Shown piece after piece: positions 23,801 through 34,526 of a DNA stretch of 64,000 nucleotides. A program made the translations under genes and the position numbers. This stretch comes from Mycosarcoma maydis (Eukaryota; Basidiomycota; Ustilaginomycetes; Ustilaginales): contig NC_026500.1 in assembly GCF_000328475.2 (NCBI RefSeq), positions 1 through 64,000 on the forward strand, written 5' to 3'. The first letter of the stretch is position 1; every line of letters begins with the position of its first letter. The notes beneath the pieces are model-generated. The model was not told the origin of the DNA, ran no database searches, and saw only the letters and a list, made by a program, of their open reading frames with translations.

Positions 23801-25412
23801 AATTCACATACTAGGTCTCTGTTCGTCTTTTCGTTGATGTTCGGTGTCTTGCCTTCAGGGAATACAAATCGGATGCGCAGCGTCTTTGGAGTAAAGACAC
23901 GATTAAAGGTGTCCATGTAGAATCTGCAAGAATATCGGCGATAGAAAGAGTCGTGATCAGCCTCCATCTTTGGACGCTGCCAACAGGAAATCGTGATCAC
24001 ATACTCGATTAGACCCGAAAACGCAGAGAGGACATAAAATTTATCTGCGACAGCGACCAAGATCGCAGCACGCGTAGAGGCTTTGGCACTTAAGTCGATA
24101 GACATCCGACCTGTCTGTGGACGGGACGAGGCGGGACGCTGCGATTGCTGGATGGAAGGATCATTTTCATTCACTGGCACCGATACGCTACCATCACCCT
24201 CTCTCTTGACTGCATCGACGTCGTCCACCAGTAGCCGATCGAGGTAGCGGGCACCTTCATACACAAAGCAGAAGAGAGACAGATGCGCTCAGCTCATGGT
24301 GTTTCTGGTGAATACACGCCATTACACCTCCACAGCTTGCTGTTGTAATGCGAGGCAAGAAGAACCCCGTTTTACTGACCACGTGTGCTCACCTTCGAAA
24401 TAGTTCCAGTGCTTACGAGGGAAGGGTCGTACCTCGATATCGTAGAGTTGCTCAATGGTGCGTACTAGAACGGAAGCCCTATCCTTCTGCAAGGTATCAG
24501 CGTGGCTTCCGGGATCTGCATCGTCTTCTCCGGTAATGTTTGTTTTCGCTCGCTTGCTGCTTCTGGATGCGGAAGAGAAAGTCGTTCTGTTACCGCGACC
24601 AGAGGTCGAGGAAGGAATGAGCAAGATACTAGGAGGGTGCATGGACAGATGATGGATGGTTCGCACATAGGTAGGTGTATCCGCCAACTGTGTGAGAGTG
24701 CAAAGACCTTTCATGGATTTCGTTTGAACTCAACCCCTCATGTCAGCGGATAATTTCTGCATGGGTTGCGACAGCTACGGGTCTATAGTTTAGGTTGGCG
24801 ATACATACCAGTCTCTCTCTCGATGGAAGCAATCCCCACTTCGCGGCCGGTGCCTCGGTTCTCGATCAATGCACAAACGTAGTTGCCAGCAGAACCATCG
24901 GCGGTGACCAGCTTGCTGCGATGGTAGGAGGAAGCAGTAAATGGACGAGGCTGATCATTGTTCGGCCAGGTGGCAGAAGGACCAGCGCTCGACCAATTCG
25001 GCGTCGGTGTTCTGCCCTGTCTACCGACCTTCGGCCAAATCTGCGCGTGAGAATCATTTTCATCAGTGAGGACGAATTGCGATCTGTCGTAAAGCTCTTG
25101 AGGTGAGGGACCATCCTTGGCCAACCAGTGCACAGGTGGATTTCGAATGTACTCGTTAGTGTGCCAAGAAATATCATCTTTGTCGGTTTGTGGAGCAAAC
25201 AGACGAGCAAAGGACACGGGTGGGGAGGGTGGTCGCGCCGTTTGCTGCGAGTCGCGTGCTGCCGTTGGCGCGCTAGGTAGAATGCCAGGAATGCGAAAGC
25301 TCGAGGTCGAAGTGGAAATGGAGATGGCCGTGGTAGGGCGACTGTCGTCACCGTCGGGTTGAGTCTGTTCTTGTGGCTGATGCAGCCACCTTGAGGTATC
25401 ATTGAGTTTCAT
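20887..25412 (-). CDS. MSH4: MSH4, meiotic MutS homologue (16 exons)
   Basis: Exons (minus order): 24809-25412, 24393-24707, 24005-24254, 23853-23923, 23689-23775, 23549-23620, 23416-23471, 23144-23324, 22988-23040, 22799-22906, 22645-22712, 22516-22547, 22384-22433, 22204-22311, 22019-22132, 20887-21930. All phases agree and give 1070 residues. Signatures in order: NYVCALIENRGTGREVGIAS, LTQLADTPTYVRT, YFEGARYLDRLL, TLRIRFVFPE, LLNHCVSQMGQRLLRTN, then the MutS ATPase with Walker A TGPNMSGKST, LVILDEMGRGTS (Walker B) and FYATHFGEL. There is no N-terminal mismatch-binding domain, as expected for Msh4, which with Msh5 stabilises crossover intermediates. The fourth intron (23776-23852) fits only as GC-AG (AAG|GCAAGA). 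The Ser/Pro-rich N-terminal extension of about 170 residues is longer than usual. Exon limits are hand-derived. Confidence 0.9.
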
Positions 25413-25693
25413 CTTAGAGCAGCGCGACGTTTGTCGACTGAAGAGAGGGAAACACAGAGAGGCAAGGGAGGATGTGCTCGACGATCGGCTCAGTATTTAT
25501 CCCTCAGGGAGGGTTCGGCGCTTCCGAAGCTTTACCCACGCACGTTGGTGCGTCGAAACTGCATAACACTGCTCATCGGATCATGCGAAAGAGGTTCAAG
25601 CGTGCTTGTGGAGATGCAGCGAAAGATGTGATTAGAAGAAGGAAAGGAGAGAAAGTCATGTGATGGGTATGAATTGCAAAGATCCTGAAATGA

Positions 25694-27034
25694 TTAGATA
25701 CGGAAAACGAGAGCCACGCCCTCGTCGCCTGCTCCGACGAGCTTCCAGCCCCTTGCATTGGCCGCATTGGTGTAAGCGCCAATTCCGCCAGTCTCAGCAC
25801 CTTGAGTGAAGCCATCGTCCTTTCCTACTGCCAGTGCCAAAACGCCATCGGTGAAACCTTGCTGAGTGGCGACACAGCCGCCGGTCCTGGCGTCCCATGT
25901 CTTGATGGTGTGGTCCGCCGAAGATGTTGAAAAGAGAGAGGTGCCAGGATGCAAGGCGATACCAGTGATGGCGGCATCATGAACAACTTCGCAGCGCATC
26001 TTGGCCAATGAAAGGTCCCAAACGATGGCTTTGCCTTCTGTGGAGGCGGTGATGACGTGGCCGATGCGGTTGCCACCACCGACGTCGACAAATTGAATAC
26101 CTTCGATCGACTCCCCTTTGGCGTGTCCGGTCAGGGAAGCAACCACAGAGGCAGCACCTCCATTGTCGAGCGCACCGATGTTGATGACACGAACATCACC
26201 AGCAGCGCCTCCGATCACGACCACCTTGGCGTCTGGAGAGACGGCCAGCTGGGTGAGACCGCCGTCGAGGTGAGTCTGCACTTTGGAGACCACCTCGGCA
26301 GTTTTTGGATCCCAGATGATCAAAGTGCCATCCTCGGAGCCAGTAATGAGCCTCTTGCCATCAGGAGTGAAGCTGCCGCACGAAACAGCATCGCTGTGGC
26401 CGGAGAAGACTTTCATGACGTTACCGCTTGGCAACTGCCACATCCAAACAGTCGAGTCAGCGCCACCTGCGACCAAAACACTTCCTTTAGGATGCCAATC
26501 GATCCATACGACCTCATCGGGGCCTTCGAGATTGGTGAGGAACTCCCAGGTTCGAAAGTCTTGCCCTCTCTTGCGCCAGATGCGAACTTTGCCATCCATG
26601 CCACCAGTGGCAGCAAGGTCACCGGCAGCATTGAAGAGGGCCGAGGTGACGCTGTCGTTGTGACCGCCAAGCCGTGCCACTTCAGAGCCATCTTGTGTGT
26701 TCCAAATCCATCCACCATCGTCCTCACCACCGCTGAGCGCCAATGGAGGATTGGGGAAAGACGGGTGAAGCGAAACAGAGAAGACCGATTTGCGATGCGA
26801 GTAAAAGGCGGCTATCGAGTTGTCGATGAACTCCTCCTGGTCAGCGCTGGCGCCTTGGTGTTGATCGTCTTGATCATCTTCGTCGCTGTCACCATCCATG
26901 GGGATATCGCCCTCAGCGTCGTGCTCGGCTACAACCTCTTGGATGTCGTCGTTGGCAAGATCAGATCCGTAGTCTTGATCTTCGTGAGCCTCGACAGCCG
27001 GGTCAGGGTTCTGGTACGGTTGTGACGAGCTCAT
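25694..27034 (-). CDS. SQT1: WD40 protein of the Sqt1/AAMP family
   Basis: A single exon of 446 residues, starting at the ATG at 27034 (MSSSQPYQNPDP); open sequence upstream lacks another ATG in good context. An acidic N-terminus (DEDDQDDQHQ region, residues about 50-75) precedes WD repeats starting near FYSHRKSVFSVSLHPSFPNP. Clear repeat ends include GGWIWNT, GKVRIWRKRG, STVWMWQLPSG, TLIIWDPKT, KAIVWDLS and TIKTWDARTGG. The acidic leader and this repeat order match yeast Sqt1 and animal AAMP. Sqt1 is the dedicated chaperone of ribosomal protein uL16 (Rpl10) before its assembly into the 60S subunit. It lies head-to-tail behind MSH4's start, with only 281 bp between them. Confidence 0.88.
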   Translation of the reverse strand: MSSSQPYQNPDPAVEAHEDQDYGSDLANDDIQEVVAEHDAEGDIPMDGDSDEDDQDDQHQGASADQEEFIDNSIAAFYSHRKSVFSVSLHPSFPNPPLALSGGEDDGGWIWNTQDGSEVARLGGHNDSVTSALFNAAGDLAATGGMDGKVRIWRKRGQDFRTWEFLTNLEGPDEVVWIDWHPKGSVLVAGGADSTVWMWQLPSGNVMKVFSGHSDAVSCGSFTPDGKRLITGSEDGTLIIWDPKTAEVVSKVQTHLDGGLTQLAVSPDAKVVVIGGAAGDVRVINIGALDNGGAASVVASLTGHAKGESIEGIQFVDVGGGNRIGHVITASTEGKAIVWDLSLAKMRCEVVHDAAITGIALHPGTSLFSTSSADHTIKTWDARTGGCVATQQGFTDGVLALAVGKDDGFTQGAETGGIGAYTNAANARGWKLVGAGDEGVALVFRI

Positions 27035-28480
27035 GATGACGTCGCTAATGCAATCTTGTTTTGCGCTACTGTTTGTGGTGGTGAGCAGGAAAGCGTCTGT
27101 GGCCTGTTGACTTGGCTCAGCACTAAATGACGATCGGGATCGCAGGCTATGCTGGCTTGGCAGGAGCAACAGCCACCAGCTCGGCGTTAAGAAGACTCCA
27201 CACAGACGTCGCAACTTTTGTTTCGGTTGTGCAAGAATCACGAATCACGAATCACGAAATTTTTTTATGGCATCGTAGCCGGGATCTAAGCGTGAAGCAG
27301 TCACGAGTTAGTGATTCACGATTCACGATTTCAGTGTCAACGGTGGGTTCATGGTTTTGTTCGAGGTTCGTGATTCGTGGTTGAAACGCAATGTTAGTTT
27401 GCTCTTCTAACAGCCAAAATCCGTACGCACGGTGCCCGTGACCCGACGCCCGAAAAGGGAAACAAGGAATTTCGGTAAGTTAAGCAAGATCATCAGCAGG
27501 ACCCTGAATCGCATCGAGCAGAGCCTGTGAGGTTTGTGATCTGGCGTGTTTTAGAGCCAACTTATCGTGCGCGCGCAGCGCGTGTGAGTGCAGCCAGCCG
27601 GTGAGTCAGTGACCAGGTTCTCGAGCCGCAGCCACGAGTCATGAGTGTGATGGGAGTGGAGGAGGGCTTGTGTTGCTCAGCGATAAGCCAGTGTCTCTAC
27701 ACGGCGAGATTTTGGTTCGTCACCCTTGCTGCGCGCTCGTGCATGTTTGCACTGTGCAGTACAGTACTGTACTGTATGCAGCTGACTATTGGTGATTCCG
27801 TGCTTCAAGATTGTGACTGTGTGCCAAGTGTCCCAGCGGCTGAGCGTTCAACTCATCTCTCCATCTCGAACCATCGACATCATCATCTTGCTTGCTCTCA
27901 CCTGCCATCACCACATATCTCAACCCTACTGTTATCGACCGTTCCGTCTCTCACCATCTCAACCAGACTCTAGTGTATTCAGAGCACAACCTCTTACTTG
28001 AACCAATTGCGGCTCGATCAACACGTCTGCCATCAGTGACGCTATCCTCCGCATCGGACGAGTCTCGCTTCTCATCCCCCGAATCGAATCTCCGAATCAG
28101 CTGTACACAGCTCTCTTCGCACGGAACCACAAACGAACGTCCTAGTCTCACATCCAGATTGGCCTCTAGCACGCCAGTCGTGCTTCCTCTCGCCTCGAGG
28201 TGATCACATCAACAAGCTCGCACTTTCCATTCGCCCCAACCCGGTGCTTGTGCTTCAATTAGTCCCCTCTTCTCCGTACCGCCCCAACCCGTCAGCTTGG
28301 GTATCGCTCGCTGCGAGCATCACCTGTCAGGCTTCTATCTGATTGGCGTGTCGAGCTTGCCGTCCTTACACCTTGAGGCTTAAGCAGACTTCGAGCAGCC
28401 CTACGCAGTCGACAAACCCCAGCCTGTTTCCGAGGAGCCTTGGCCGAGCTATCAAGACCGCATACCTCACGCCAGACCCC
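27035..28480. other. Divergent promoter region between SQT1 and ATG1
   Basis: This holds three AATCACG units at 27236-27256, ATTCACG copies near 27316-27330, and a 12-bp palindrome TACAGTACTGTA near 27763. The right half (27860-28480) has coding-like openness but no motif, and I take it as the long leader of ATG1. No separate gene is supported. Confidence 0.5.
27236..27256. repeat. (AATCACG)3 array
   Basis: Three perfect AATCACG units in the SQT1-ATG1 promoter region, followed by AAA. ATTCACG copies follow within 80 bp. Confidence 0.85.
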
Positions 28481-31453
28481 ATGTCCAAAAGCTCGACAGG
28501 TCGAGATGAACGTATCGGCGACTTTGTCATCGAGAATGAGATCGGTAAAGGATCCTTTGCCGTCGTCCACAAGGGCTACCGCCTTCAGCCCCGCGAGCCT
28601 GTGGCCATCAAAATTGTGATCCGCAAGAAGCTCACGCCTAAGCTGCTCGACAATCTCGAAGGCGAGATTGCCATTCTCAAGGCTATCCACCATCCCAACA
28701 TTGTTGAACTCAAAGAATGTCTCAAGACCGAGCACCAGATCTACCTCGTCATGGCCTTTTGCGCTTCCGGCGATCTCGCGCAATATATCAAGAAGCGCTT
28801 TGACATCTACGAACGCGCTGGCATGGCAGAGCCCGACTCGTTGACCAAAGGGTTTAAGCCTACCTATCCGCATCCCGTCGATGGCGGCCTCAACGAGACC
28901 ATCGTCCGCTCCATCCTGACGCAGCTAGCTGCAGCGCTCGAGTTCATGCGCGCACGCGACATTGTTCATCGCGACATCAAACCACAGAATCTCTTGCTGC
29001 AACCTCCGGACGCTGCCTTCCTTGCGCTCGGCAACCCTCGCGAAATTCCTCAGATGAAGGTGGCCGACTTTGGCTTTGCTCGTCATCTGAGTGTCAACAC
29101 TCTCGCAGAGACCCTTTGCGGCTCTCCGCTCTACATGGCCCCCGAGATCCTCCGCTTCGAAAAGTACGATGCCAAAGCAGATTTATGGTCCGTCGGCGCT
29201 GTGCTCTTTGAGATGACGGTGGGAAAACCGCCATTCAGGGCCGCGAACCACGTCGAATTGCTCAAGCGCATCGAGAGAGGCGAGGACAAGATCAAGTTTC
29301 CCGACGAAAGGTCTGCAGGCTCCCTCGCCAGAGAAGCCGCGCGCCGACAAGAGCTTGGTGAGGCACCGCTGCCACCACCGCATCCGGTCTCAGAAGATGT
29401 CAAGATTCTCATTCGTCAGCTACTCCGACAACGGCCTGTTAGCCGAATGAGCTTCGATGATTTCTTTGCCAGCCCCGTCATCAGTGATTTCAAGGCTTTC
29501 ATTCGTCCGCGCGCACAGCCAGAAGCCGTTGAAAGGTACGAAGATCTACAGAGGAGCGAACGAAGTGTCATCATCCCCTCTTCGGGCATCAAGCATGTCT
29601 CTGTGTCGTCCATCGAAGCGTCGACTCAGCAACCAGGTGTACAACCACCTGTCAGCACGGCAACATCTCCACCAGCACTAGAATCTCGTAGCACACAGGA
29701 AGCAAGCCCAAAAGCCATCACGGGTGAGACAATTGCTCCCAACAAAACACCACGCGAAGACGCCAGGCCACCTAGGACTTTACCGCGAGCCTTCTCGGCG
29801 AAGTATGTCACCGGTGAACCACCACAGCCAGAGGACCTCGAAAAGCGAGTCCCGCCAACTATGACGCGAACACCGAGTTCACCTGGGATTCCGGAGGGTT
29901 CTTTGCTTTCTGGCGAACGAGATGAAGCACCGCAGGCGACCACAGAACATTTCGGAAGCTCGAAAGGGGGTGAGGATAGCTTCCTCGGTAAAGAATACGT
30001 CCTGATCGAGAAACAATCTGTCGAGGTCAATGCCTTGGCAGATGAACTGGCAGCATCGCCTCAGAGTAGGCTGGGGCTGGCCTCGCGTAGACCATCGCGC
30101 CTGTCGCGCCTCAGTTCCGGTCCACTTCCCAGCGCACCTGGAGCTTCGCCACCCACAGCACCACCCACAATTCTCAGCTCCAAGCCGATTCGTATTGCCA
30201 ACAATACCAACACAGCTTCAACAGGAGCGTTTGCGCTGCCTCCAGGTTCAAGGCCATCGTCGTTTCCACGTCGCGCTAGCCTCTCGTCTTCAGGCTCACC
30301 ATCCACCCGCCAAGGTGGCCAAGTGATCACAAACATGGATGCCGTCGCTAGCACGCAAAGCAATCGCCGAGACGGCAACGCGTCCTCGTTCCCGAAGGAC
30401 GAAGTCAGCGTGCTTGGACAAAGACTAGCAGGCTTTGGTTTGTCCGGAAGTGGCGTTGGCGGTGGCCCCTCCAGCGCTCTCGCCAAAGCGATCAGCATGG
30501 CTTCGTTGCGCCTGTTTGGCGTGCCTTCCGGTGTGTCATTGAGGGACGCTGCAGCACTTGTGCGTACGAGGGCACAGAGGCGCGGTATTGCGAGAGCTAC
30601 CGATTCGTTGGACGAAGCCGAGATGACTCTGCTCAGCACGCTCGAGGATTTGGGCCAAAAGGCATTTGTGCTTTCGGAATTCGCCGACTCGAAGCTGGCT
30701 CACTTTTTCCCAGACGGCCCACACCAGCTCTCGCAAGAGCTTGACTCTTCGACGGCGACAAGCGGCATTTCGCCAAGTCGAAACAGTGTGCAGGGTTCAG
30801 CACGGCGTGTGGGATCCATCTCTTCGTCGTCATCATCAGCTGTGGATCCCGTAGCTGCGGAAGCTGCTTCTGCAGAAGCGCTGATGCTGTACGTGCGCAG
30901 TCTCGCCTTTTTGCAACGCGCCATCACACTCACAAAGAGGCACGTTGAATCACGCTCGCGGCCCGGGGTACCTGCCGTCACGAGTGCAGAGCTCAACGAC
31001 GTTGTCCAATGGCTGCGAGCACGTTTCAACGAAGTGTACGACAAGGCGGACTTTGCGCGTTCACGCTGCAGTGAGCTTCCCGAGTCTGCACAGCAAGTGG
31101 ACAAACTCATTTTTGACAAGGCTGTTGAAGTGGCCAGAGCAGCTGCCACCGACGAGCTAGAGAACAACCGAGAAGGCAGCGGGTGGGATCCGTCGCACTG
31201 TCTGTTGGCGTACGAGACGGCAAATTCGATGCTCTCTTCGTTGCTGGATCCAGGCGAGGACGCAATGAGCCTGAGTGAAGGCAGCATCCTGATGATTGAC
31301 GGGTACGTCAAGAGCATCAATAAGCGTCTCTGGACGTTGCAGGAGCAGTTTGGAGGAGGCGTCGGGGCCGTTGGAGCTGCCGGTGCGAGTCCAGTCGGCG
31401 TTGACGCCGAGGCTCGGCCGGGTGTTAGCCGCAGCCGAACCGAGTCTCCCTAG
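28481..31453 (+). CDS. ATG1: Atg1 serine/threonine kinase, autophagy initiator
   Basis: A single exon of 990 residues, with the ATG at 28481; the frame is open further upstream but has no ATG there. The kinase domain fills residues about 14-345: glycine loop IGKGSFAVV (22-30), VAIKIV with Lys44, HRDIKPQN near 163-170, DFGFAR near 196, and LYMAPEIL near 217. Ser/Pro-rich, presumably disordered, sequence follows to about residue 620. The C-terminal third (SMASLRLFGVPSG onward, with FLQRAITLTKRH) fits the Atg1/ULK tandem-helix region that binds Atg13. Atg1 phosphorylates autophagy proteins at the pre-autophagosomal site and is controlled by TORC1 through Atg13. A kinase-domain insert (about residues 115-140) fits this family. 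Confidence 0.93.
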   Translation: MSKSSTGRDERIGDFVIENEIGKGSFAVVHKGYRLQPREPVAIKIVIRKKLTPKLLDNLEGEIAILKAIHHPNIVELKECLKTEHQIYLVMAFCASGDLAQYIKKRFDIYERAGMAEPDSLTKGFKPTYPHPVDGGLNETIVRSILTQLAAALEFMRARDIVHRDIKPQNLLLQPPDAAFLALGNPREIPQMKVADFGFARHLSVNTLAETLCGSPLYMAPEILRFEKYDAKADLWSVGAVLFEMTVGKPPFRAANHVELLKRIERGEDKIKFPDERSAGSLAREAARRQELGEAPLPPPHPVSEDVKILIRQLLRQRPVSRMSFDDFFASPVISDFKAFIRPRAQPEAVERYEDLQRSERSVIIPSSGIKHVSVSSIEASTQQPGVQPPVSTATSPPALESRSTQEASPKAITGETIAPNKTPREDARPPRTLPRAFSAKYVTGEPPQPEDLEKRVPPTMTRTPSSPGIPEGSLLSGERDEAPQATTEHFGSSKGGEDSFLGKEYVLIEKQSVEVNALADELAASPQSRLGLASRRPSRLSRLSSGPLPSAPGASPPTAPPTILSSKPIRIANNTNTASTGAFALPPGSRPSSFPRRASLSSSGSPSTRQGGQVITNMDAVASTQSNRRDGNASSFPKDEVSVLGQRLAGFGLSGSGVGGGPSSALAKAISMASLRLFGVPSGVSLRDAAALVRTRAQRRGIARATDSLDEAEMTLLSTLEDLGQKAFVLSEFADSKLAHFFPDGPHQLSQELDSSTATSGISPSRNSVQGSARRVGSISSSSSSAVDPVAAEAASAEALMLYVRSLAFLQRAITLTKRHVESRSRPGVPAVTSAELNDVVQWLRARFNEVYDKADFARSRCSELPESAQQVDKLIFDKAVEVARAAATDELENNREGSGWDPSHCLLAYETANSMLSSLLDPGEDAMSLSEGSILMIDGYVKSINKRLWTLQEQFGGGVGAVGAAGASPVGVDAEARPGVSRSRTESP

Positions 31454-31683
31454 CGGAGTGGTTTGGTCTGAAAGGGATGGCCTAATGGAAATAATCCGCG
31501 ATAGGTACACTTAGATTGACCGTATTGCACTATGATATCATTTTGTTGACGCATTCGCACGCAGCGCACCTACTCAATGTTTCGCTTTGATCGATCGATG
31601 ATCAGGCTCACTGGTCCGAACAGGAATGATGAATTGGCAAGAAAAACCTGAGGCTTGGTCAGAGACGTGCGTATATCTGAGAC

Positions 31684-33470
31684 TCATGGTAGCTGATCGG
31701 TCTGCTGGTCTACTTGGTACAGTCGACGCATCTCGGCGCCGATCTCGACGCGACGTTTGCCCTCGATAAACTCCATTGCTTCCTTGTAGGTCTGCGGTAG
31801 CACTTGGCGGTCGGTCTGGCCCAGATCGAAGCTGAAGTGGAACTGTAGGTGCAAACAGGGGAAGTTGGCATAAGTAGCTGGCTAAAAGTGCCGATGAGGT
31901 AGCATGTGAGATGACAACTGAAGCACTTACCGTGTTGCTACGTTTGCGTTCGCCTGTTTCCAGATCGACGACCTCTGCCAGGACAGTGACGCTGGCGAGG
32001 GTGTGACCTTGCGGATGGTGTTCCGGTTCGGATGTGTAGGTGATTTGAGACGAAAGCTGAAGCATGGCCCCGATGGGCACGGGTGCGTGGAAGGAGAGTG
32101 CATCGAGCGAGAGGAATTGAACGTGTCGGTTGACAAAGGAAGCTGTACGTGGGGGATCGGTCAAGGAATGAGAGTCAGAGTCAGCGTCGGGTGGATGTAG
32201 ACCAAAGCGTGCGGATATGCTCGGAAAAGATTATGACACGGCGGAAGCTTACCACAAACCATCCAGGCGAGCTCGTAGGCGGATCGCATAAGGAAGCCAC
32301 CAAAGATCTTTTGGTGGACATTGCGCTGTTGAGGATGCATGTGCATGGTGGTGCTCAAACTGGTGTTGTAGACTGGCACGAGAGTGGGGCCGTCGGGAAA
32401 TTGAACGGACTCGGACTTGATGGCAGGGCCGTGCAGCTCTTCGTTGGCAAACATGCCAGCATGAAGGCCACGGATGTATTGGCTGTGGAGCAAGAAAGCC
32501 TCTTCCTTGCTGGGTGGCACCTTTTCGAGCGAAGAGGCGGCTTCGGTACGTTTGCGCTTCTTGTGACTCTCGCCCATCGCAAATAGGGCTTTTTCGGCGT
32601 CGGACTCGAGGATGAGCGGTGCGATGCGCTGACTTGACAGTGTGATTGCGTTTCTAGCGGCCATGGTGAAGCGACCGGTAAGACAGACCTTGTTGGGACG
32701 CATGGGCTCGGTGAGCTGTTCGATGCTGACAAAGACCTCCATGCTACTGGAGCCGACGTAGATAACGTGACCACTGAGACGGTAGTTGGCGTCGGCGGTG
32801 AGCGGGGCGAGGAGATCCAGTCGATCTACGGAAGCGGTGACAATGTAGATGGGGGCTGATACCTCACCGGGACGACCGCCAAGAGCGTGCTGGTACGAGA
32901 TGCCTCCGGCGAGACTGTCGAGATCTTCGAGCACTTTGCCAAGACGGATCAGGCCCGAGGTGGCGATGTACTTCTCGAGAAGTTCGGGATCCTCGGTGAA
33001 GGGCAGGTAGAGTTCGACATAGCTCTCTTGCATACGTTTTGGCTTGAGCATGGCTTCTGGTAGCTCTGATGACGCGGGACCGGCTGATGCCTCGGTGTGT
33101 TGTTGTGATTGCATTTCCTTCATCCAGCTCCTGCGTGGAGCGAGTCGAGCTGTGAGTGCAATGCATCCAGGGTTTCAGGTACGAAGAGCCAGCTGCAAGT
33201 GTCAGTTATGGAAGCCATATGGAAATCGAGCTCAACATCCAAGGTCGACTGCTTACTGGGCATGCTAAGTTTGAGCTTTTGCGGATGCGTTCCTCTGACC
33301 TCGGCCATAAGTTTATGAATCTCGCGTACCGCATTCGTTTCTTGTAGCGGTGATGCCTGATGTGTAAGCTGCCTCTGTAATTGGTGGCATCGGCTCAAGC
33401 GATGAGTTCCAGTGGGCCCGCCGAAACGACAGAACGCACGAAGCAACGACGAGGAGGAAGTCGACATCAT
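31684..33470 (-). CDS. ACOT9-like mitochondrial acyl-CoA thioesterase, double hotdog
   Basis: Exons (minus): 33257-33470, 32253-33149, 31931-32142, 31684-31842. Introns are 107, 110 and 88 nt, each with GTAAGC or GTAAGT donors and CAG acceptors; phases agree and give 493 residues. The N-terminus (MMSTSSSSLLRAFCRFGG) resembles a mitochondrial presequence. The first hotdog covers ESYVELYLPFTEDPELLEKY, GKVLEDLDSLAGGISYQHA and RNAITL. The second holds HQKIFGGFLMRSAYELAWM and ASFVNRHVQFLSLDALSFHA. This paired arrangement matches ACOT9 and fungal homologues that hydrolyse acyl-CoA to free acid and CoA. The active-site Asp in the first domain is likely in LEDLDSLAGG. The exon 1 to 2 junction was chosen because only GTAAGC at 33256 keeps phase. 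Confidence 0.85.
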
Positions 33471-34526
33471 GCTGCTAAGACCAATCCTAACGAGTCGCAG
33501 CGTGGGAGCGTCTGTTGTTATGACCGTTCACGTCTGTACGGCTTTTCCGATACGATATGGCCAGCGTGGGTAAGAGCGTGATATATAGGACGAAAGACGA
33601 TATGGGGAGGAGAGCGACCATCTCGTGTCTTTACCTAAAGTCAAGTCCGGCACAGCCGAACCATTTGGATTCAGGGTCTCTCGACGGACCTTTCCGAGAG
33701 TCACAGCTGTTCCACGGTCCACCGTCCACCGTCCGCGGCATTCAAAATTCGGTGTGAGATCGTGATGGTACACAATCCAAGACTCGACCCACGTCCCGTG
33801 TCCCGTGTCCTCTCGTGGATCTTTCGGAGGCTGCGCGCCTGGCTGTTCCGAATCAATTATAGTTACAGTCAAGATTCATGACTTTAGTCACAGAGTAGTC
33901 GCTCCTCATAACTACGGCGAGCCATTTCACGAACTCGTGATTCGCAATTCGTGATTTTATCAGGTAAGCGAGCTGGCAGCGAAAGTCACGAACGTTTCCC
34001 TGCGGCCCTGCACAATCACGAATCAACCAACATAAGTCACAGAGTTAGTTAACTTAGCACTTACTGTAACTGAGTTAACTTAACGTTAGCACAGCCGTGC
34101 GTGCAGCAAGCAGGATAATCATGAATGCGCCGATATGGCTGAGCTACTAGAGACATGAGAGGTTGGTGGACTTATTATTCTTGCACCCGCAGCACAAGCC
34201 GTGGCAGCCGATTCTGGATTCTGAAGCTGATTCACTACATTTGCAACCTCATCGAGGCAACTCTCGTTGCTATTTCGTCTCGTCCACCACCGCTGTTTGC
34301 TCCTTTATCTATCGTGGCGCAATATTCACGATTCGCTATTCCCTTAGGCACTCTTTGGCGGATCTGACTCCCATCATCTCTGATTCATCCGCTATCCTCG
34401 CCAGCTGCTCACATGAGCTCGTAAACTCGTCGAATACCTCTGGGCCGTCGCCCTGCTACCCTACTTCAACCCTGTGCCCATCAAGCCATTTGCCTGAGTC
34501 GGCGGCTTTGCTCGGTGACCAGCCAC
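33471..34526. other. Divergent intergenic region
   Basis: Between the thioesterase and the GILT-like gene. It holds heptamer copies near 33935-33960 and 34015-34030, GTTAACTTA-type repeats at 34040-34095, and a GTCCACC triplet run near 33716-33735. No gene seen; the right end is presumably the leader of the GILT-like gene. Confidence 0.5.

Noticed and set aside
26057..27025. Plus-strand open frame, 322 codons, antisense to SQT1
   Set aside because: A mirror of the WD40 gene's strong codon bias on the other strand; it has no motif.
27759..27775. Palindrome TACAGTACTGTA as a regulatory site
   Set aside because: A single short palindrome with no recurrence; chance cannot be excluded.
28292..28873. 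Minus-strand frame antisense to the ATG1 kinase domain
   Set aside because: Shadow of conserved kinase codons; no independent support.
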